The position numbers were made by a program, and so were the translations under genes. Shown here in pieces: positions 56,651 to 60,000 of a stretch of DNA of 60,000 nucleotides. Source of the DNA: Tubulanus polymorphus (taxonomy: Eukaryota; Nemertea; Palaeonemertea; Tubulaniformes; Tubulanidae). The notes beneath the pieces are model-generated. The model saw nothing but the letters and a program-made list of their open reading frames with translations, did not search any database and was not told where the DNA came from. The stretch's first letter is position 1; each line of letters begins with the position of its first letter. The stretch lies in NCBI RefSeq assembly GCF_964204645.1, contig NC_134028.1:436001-496000 (forward strand). The letters are read 5' to 3'.

Positions 56651-57249
56651 ATGGACATCGCTTTAGATCCTCAAAACCAATACAGTACCGGTAAATATCT
56701 CTACAGATTCTAGTCTCTGTTTGACTGTACATTTATAAACTCATTTCCTGATTAGAAGCTACATTAATCAGTGAAGGCGAATTTTCAATCACTTCTATTC
56801 TGATCAAAGCTCGAATCATCAAAATTATACAACTGTTGTATTCTAGGGTCCAAAATAAAGCTGAACTTGCAGTTAACATTGCGCTCCACAAATCAAACAA
56901 GTCAGAAGCGGTGAGTTTTATATCGATTTATTGCAGTAATTTGTGGTGATCTTCAAATCAAGTCCAGAAAATGATGTTTTGATCGGTAAATGTTGGCAGG
57001 TATCAACGTTTTACTAGAGGACGCAGTCTAAAGCTACCATCAAACCTCTCAGAAATCTGCATATACTCGACACATTGTGATAAACTACTCATTAACCTGG
57101 TAGGTTTTCTGTCAATCGAACACAAACAAGTTGCAGTTTCTATCTATTTCATTAACCATTTTCTGGCATAATTTTCTCTTTCCAGAATGCAATACGCCCA
57201 ACACAAATTGGAACTGGAGAAATTAAAAATATTCACCTTCAAAGAGTAA
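56651..57249 (+). CDS. Candidate three-exon 55-aa microprotein (A4)
   Basis: Coding parts 56651-56690, 56847-56910 and 57186-57249. A cluster of three adjacent substitutions (TTT to AAA) falls within one codon of this frame and changes MQYAQHF to MQYAQHK without harming it; in the alternative frame it would hit two codons. The start region reads PQNQYSTG. Confidence 0.35.
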
Positions 57250-58618
57250 AGAAGCTCTAGTTTCTGAAGCTGCTGCTATCGGTTTAAGAATTTATTTTCT
57301 CAGAAAATCATCAGTTCTCTTAACTTCATGACATTATGACTGTTGGAAGTGAAATCCTGCTAGATGGCACTGAACTTATCTGATATGAGTTTAGAAATGG
57401 TGAGTATTTCATCACTCCACTGTGCTCTAATTTCATAATATTCTAACATTTAATTATTCTGTACAGAATTTTTATGTGTGATTCTCCGGAAAGAAGTGCG
57501 GCTGATGCTGCTGCAGCTGATGCTGCTAAACACAAGTTTGAAAATGATTGATTTTCTAATAGAATTTAGCCCCAATTTCAGACTGCTATAAATAGATTAC
57601 TTAGTATTTTCATAATATAATGATTTTTTGCAGCATGAAATTTGTCCAATAGAACAGTTTGAAAAGTGATCAAAGATTGAATAATGGTGTTGAATTATCT
57701 AGAATTATAAGGTAATTATAAATTCTAGTTACCGAATTATGTCATGAAAACAATTCCCACTTGACTGTTAATTCAATCGAACATTTTCTATGTAATATTT
57801 TCTCTATTCTAGGACGAAGTTTGGATCGGGACCAATTTGCCATTTTGACAGGGACTGGGACCAACCATCTACCTGGAGCCAAATGAATATTGTTTATCTG
57901 TGCCGACCGGCACGGGCAGCCTACTGTTGTTCTGTTTATGATGGTTTGATAGACTGTATCACATATCCATAAAAACAATAGAGTCATCCCCTGATCCCCT
58001 GATCTCTCAAAGCTGTGGTGTCATTTTTGCTAATAGAATAATAGCCTGACTCGGGCATAGAATATATAATTTAAACCCTGCTATATGCAAATTTAAAAGA
58101 CAAAATTCATTTATCAAGAATCAGAATCAAATAAAAAAAGTATAATGAAGAAATAACTAGAACAACCTATACGCACAAAATAACAAAACCTCTCAACCTT
58201 AGCACTGAACACTCGCTTTACTTTCCTAATTAACTTGTTTTTCCCTGTTTTAGTTATTCTTCAGACTTGATGATGGTCTCTACAGAGACTCCAAAATGTT
58301 GTGTCTTTTACTTCTATTAAGTTTCTTTATAGTAGGTTTTAAAGTTTTAGGGAAAATTGAAATTGAAGATTAAATGTAGCTGTAAAGCAGCGATAACTGG
58401 TTGCATTAGTTTGTAATTGTTTGTACCCCACGACCCAGTTTTATTGGTCTGGTTTTGTAAAAAATTGTATGATACACATATTGTATAATGATGTAATATG
58501 GACATGTTTTGACAAGTCACTCAATCAGTGAAACCATAAAGTTGAAATATCGACAGGTTTTCTTTATTATGGGACTATAATAATTATTTCGTGTGAACTG
58601 TTGTTCTGTTTTATTTGA

Positions 58619-58624
58619 AATAAA
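58619..58624 (+). terminator. PolyA signal (A4)
   Basis: AATAAA followed by TGTGTTGTTTT, as in A1. Confidence 0.4.
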
Positions 58625-59218
58625 GATGAATTATCTGTGTTGTTTTAGTTGTGATTACAGACGCCAGCAGTTTCACACACACTCAGTGCGTCACACGTAA
58701 ATCCCACGGGTTTCAGTTTCATAGAAATAATTTATTCAAAAAACTTTACTCAATTCGACTTTACCGCCTCAATGAATGAATATTTTTGAAGAAACTGGGC
58801 CTAGGGTAGAGTTTCACAAACCAATTGCGTTCAAACATTTTATTTTGAAGAAAAAATTAAATCCAAGTTGAAATTGATTCATCCTTTCTCTGTGAAACTG
58901 GACAATCGCTATTCAGTGTGCGAAACTGCGGCATCTAAATCTGATTGAAACCCTCACATCATAAACCAAATCCTACCGCGGGTACAGTTCACCGGATTAA
59001 TAATCAAAGATCAACAAAAAAGAAAAACTGAGTTCATGAAGTTCATCTGTTTTTGTTAGATTTGATCCAGATTAAATTTCTTCACAAATTCAGTTAATGC
59101 ATCGTTTTTTGTGAAACTGCGACCCCTGGTGTCCACTCGAGGAATTCATTTTTTCTTTCTTACCCTGGTATGCGAGGGTTTCAATTCGATGGTCCAACTA
59201 CTATTCTTAAAAGGGCAG

Positions 59219-59437
59219 GGTCCAGTTCCACAGTTCTTGAGTTAAGATTTAACTCTGGGCCCAGTTTCACAAAAAGGATTAAGGCCTAAATCGATTTAAG
59301 ATAAACTGAATTAATGAAGAAATTAAATCGATTTAAGAGTTAAACCTTTTTGTGAAACTGGGCCCTGGGGTAACTCATTGAAAATAAATTAACTTTAACT
59401 CAGAGTTAACTCTAACTCACAACTGTGGAACTGGGTC
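59219..59437. mobile_element. Nested MITEs (A4)
   Basis: Same arrangement as 25286-25505, with few substitutions. Confidence 0.7.
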
Positions 59438-59521
59438 CTGGTGTGTTACATAACAATGAGGAATAAATATAGATAATTGTTGCTGTAAGTCGTGTGTGCG
59501 TTATTTAATCATTTTTCGTGG

Positions 59522-60000
59522 CGGGGTCGAACCCAGGACACCTGTACATCCTCTATTCAGTATCAAGACCACTCTGAACCAGTATCAGTAATTACTGGTT
59601 CGAACCCGGGATACCCCTGTACATCCTCCAATCAGAATCAGTAATTACTTTTGTTAAGATATCGACATTTCACCGTACGGTGCTGCCTCTATGCTCATCG
59701 GTAGCGGGATTTTCATACACTAACGTTAGTCAACTCTGGCAAGCAAGGGTTACGGAGTATAACTGGACAGCACGACGATTGCCAGAGTTGACTTCAGTTA
59801 GTGTATGGAAATCCCGCTAACGATGAGCATAGCGGCAGCACCGTACGGTCGGGACACCCTTGTACATCCTCCATTCAGCATCAGGACAACTTGGACCACT
59901 ACTGAGTTCGAACCCTGGACACCCCTGTACATCATCTAATCAGCATCAGGACCACTCTGAATCAGTATCAGTAATTACTGGTTCTCGAACCCGGGACACA
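59522..60000 (+). repeat. Tandem B-box-like array (A4, cut by window end)
   Basis: Same units as at 8286-8953, with a foldback element at 59672-59849. Confidence 0.85.
59672..59849. mobile_element. 178-bp foldback element (A4)
   Basis: Same as 8469-8646. Confidence 0.8.

Larger units (their letters stand above)
50808..60000 (+). repeat. Duplicon block A, copy 4 (A4), runs off window
   Basis: Fourth direct copy of block A, cut by the window end inside the B-box array. Specific changes: loss of about 50 bp in the left SINE arm near 50927, a 100-bp tandem duplication at 54481-54668, and a one-base insertion (TTTT for TTT) near 57845. It shares the nested MITE (about 59219-59437) and the reading near 57600-57670 with A2. 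Confidence 0.93.

Overview
The window looks like AT-rich nuclear DNA of an animal, most likely a marine invertebrate. It has no bacterial gene organisation. It carries tRNA-derived SINE pieces, a LINE tail, many short inverted-repeat (MITE-like) elements, minisatellites, CAG/CTG microsatellites, GT-AG splice sites, AATAAA signals and TTAGGG-type telomere-like motifs. I cannot name the species. No long conventional protein gene is present, and the longest open frames are artefacts of minisatellites.

The window is a nested segmental duplication. Block A (about 9-9.5 kb) occurs four times in direct orientation: A1 1-8953, A2 16731-26168, A3 28031-37125, A4 50808-60000 (runs off the end). Block B (about 5.2 kb) occurs twice: B1 10094-15302 and B3 39830-44993. 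A block D of about 0.7-1.1 kb occurs five times, next to A and B: 8954-10093, 15303-15513 (partial), 26169-27160, 37126-38481, 44994-45690. Block C precedes A2, A3 and A4: 15682-16730, 27161-28030, 49758-50807. The order is A1-D-B1-D-C1-A2-D-C2, then A3-D-U1-B3-D-U2-minisatellite-C3-A4. This is a higher-order repeat of about 28 kb, with B missing from the middle interval and two non-duplicated inserts in the second period (U1 38482-39829; U2 45691-47862).

Each A block holds, in order: an inverted pair of tRNA-like SINE pieces; an 82-bp repeat; a 3.9-kb segment bounded by 200-bp inverted repeats, with a G-rich array just inside each arm; and a candidate spliced transcription unit. That unit has a leader exon, a CAG-rich exon built of 64-bp repeats, and three exons that together encode a 55-residue reading frame open in all four copies. 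After a polyA signal come a tandem array of Pol III B-box-like motifs carrying a 178-bp foldback element, and a decayed exon of a small membrane protein at the A/D junction. B holds MITEs, hairpins and another membrane-protein-like fragment. The 18-bp minisatellite near 48 kb is split by an 846-bp transposon with a clear target-site duplication.

The copies are mosaics of each other, so conversion or unequal exchange is active, or the assembly has mixed haplotypes. All gene calls rest on splice signals and conservation among paralogues only; no homology search was possible.
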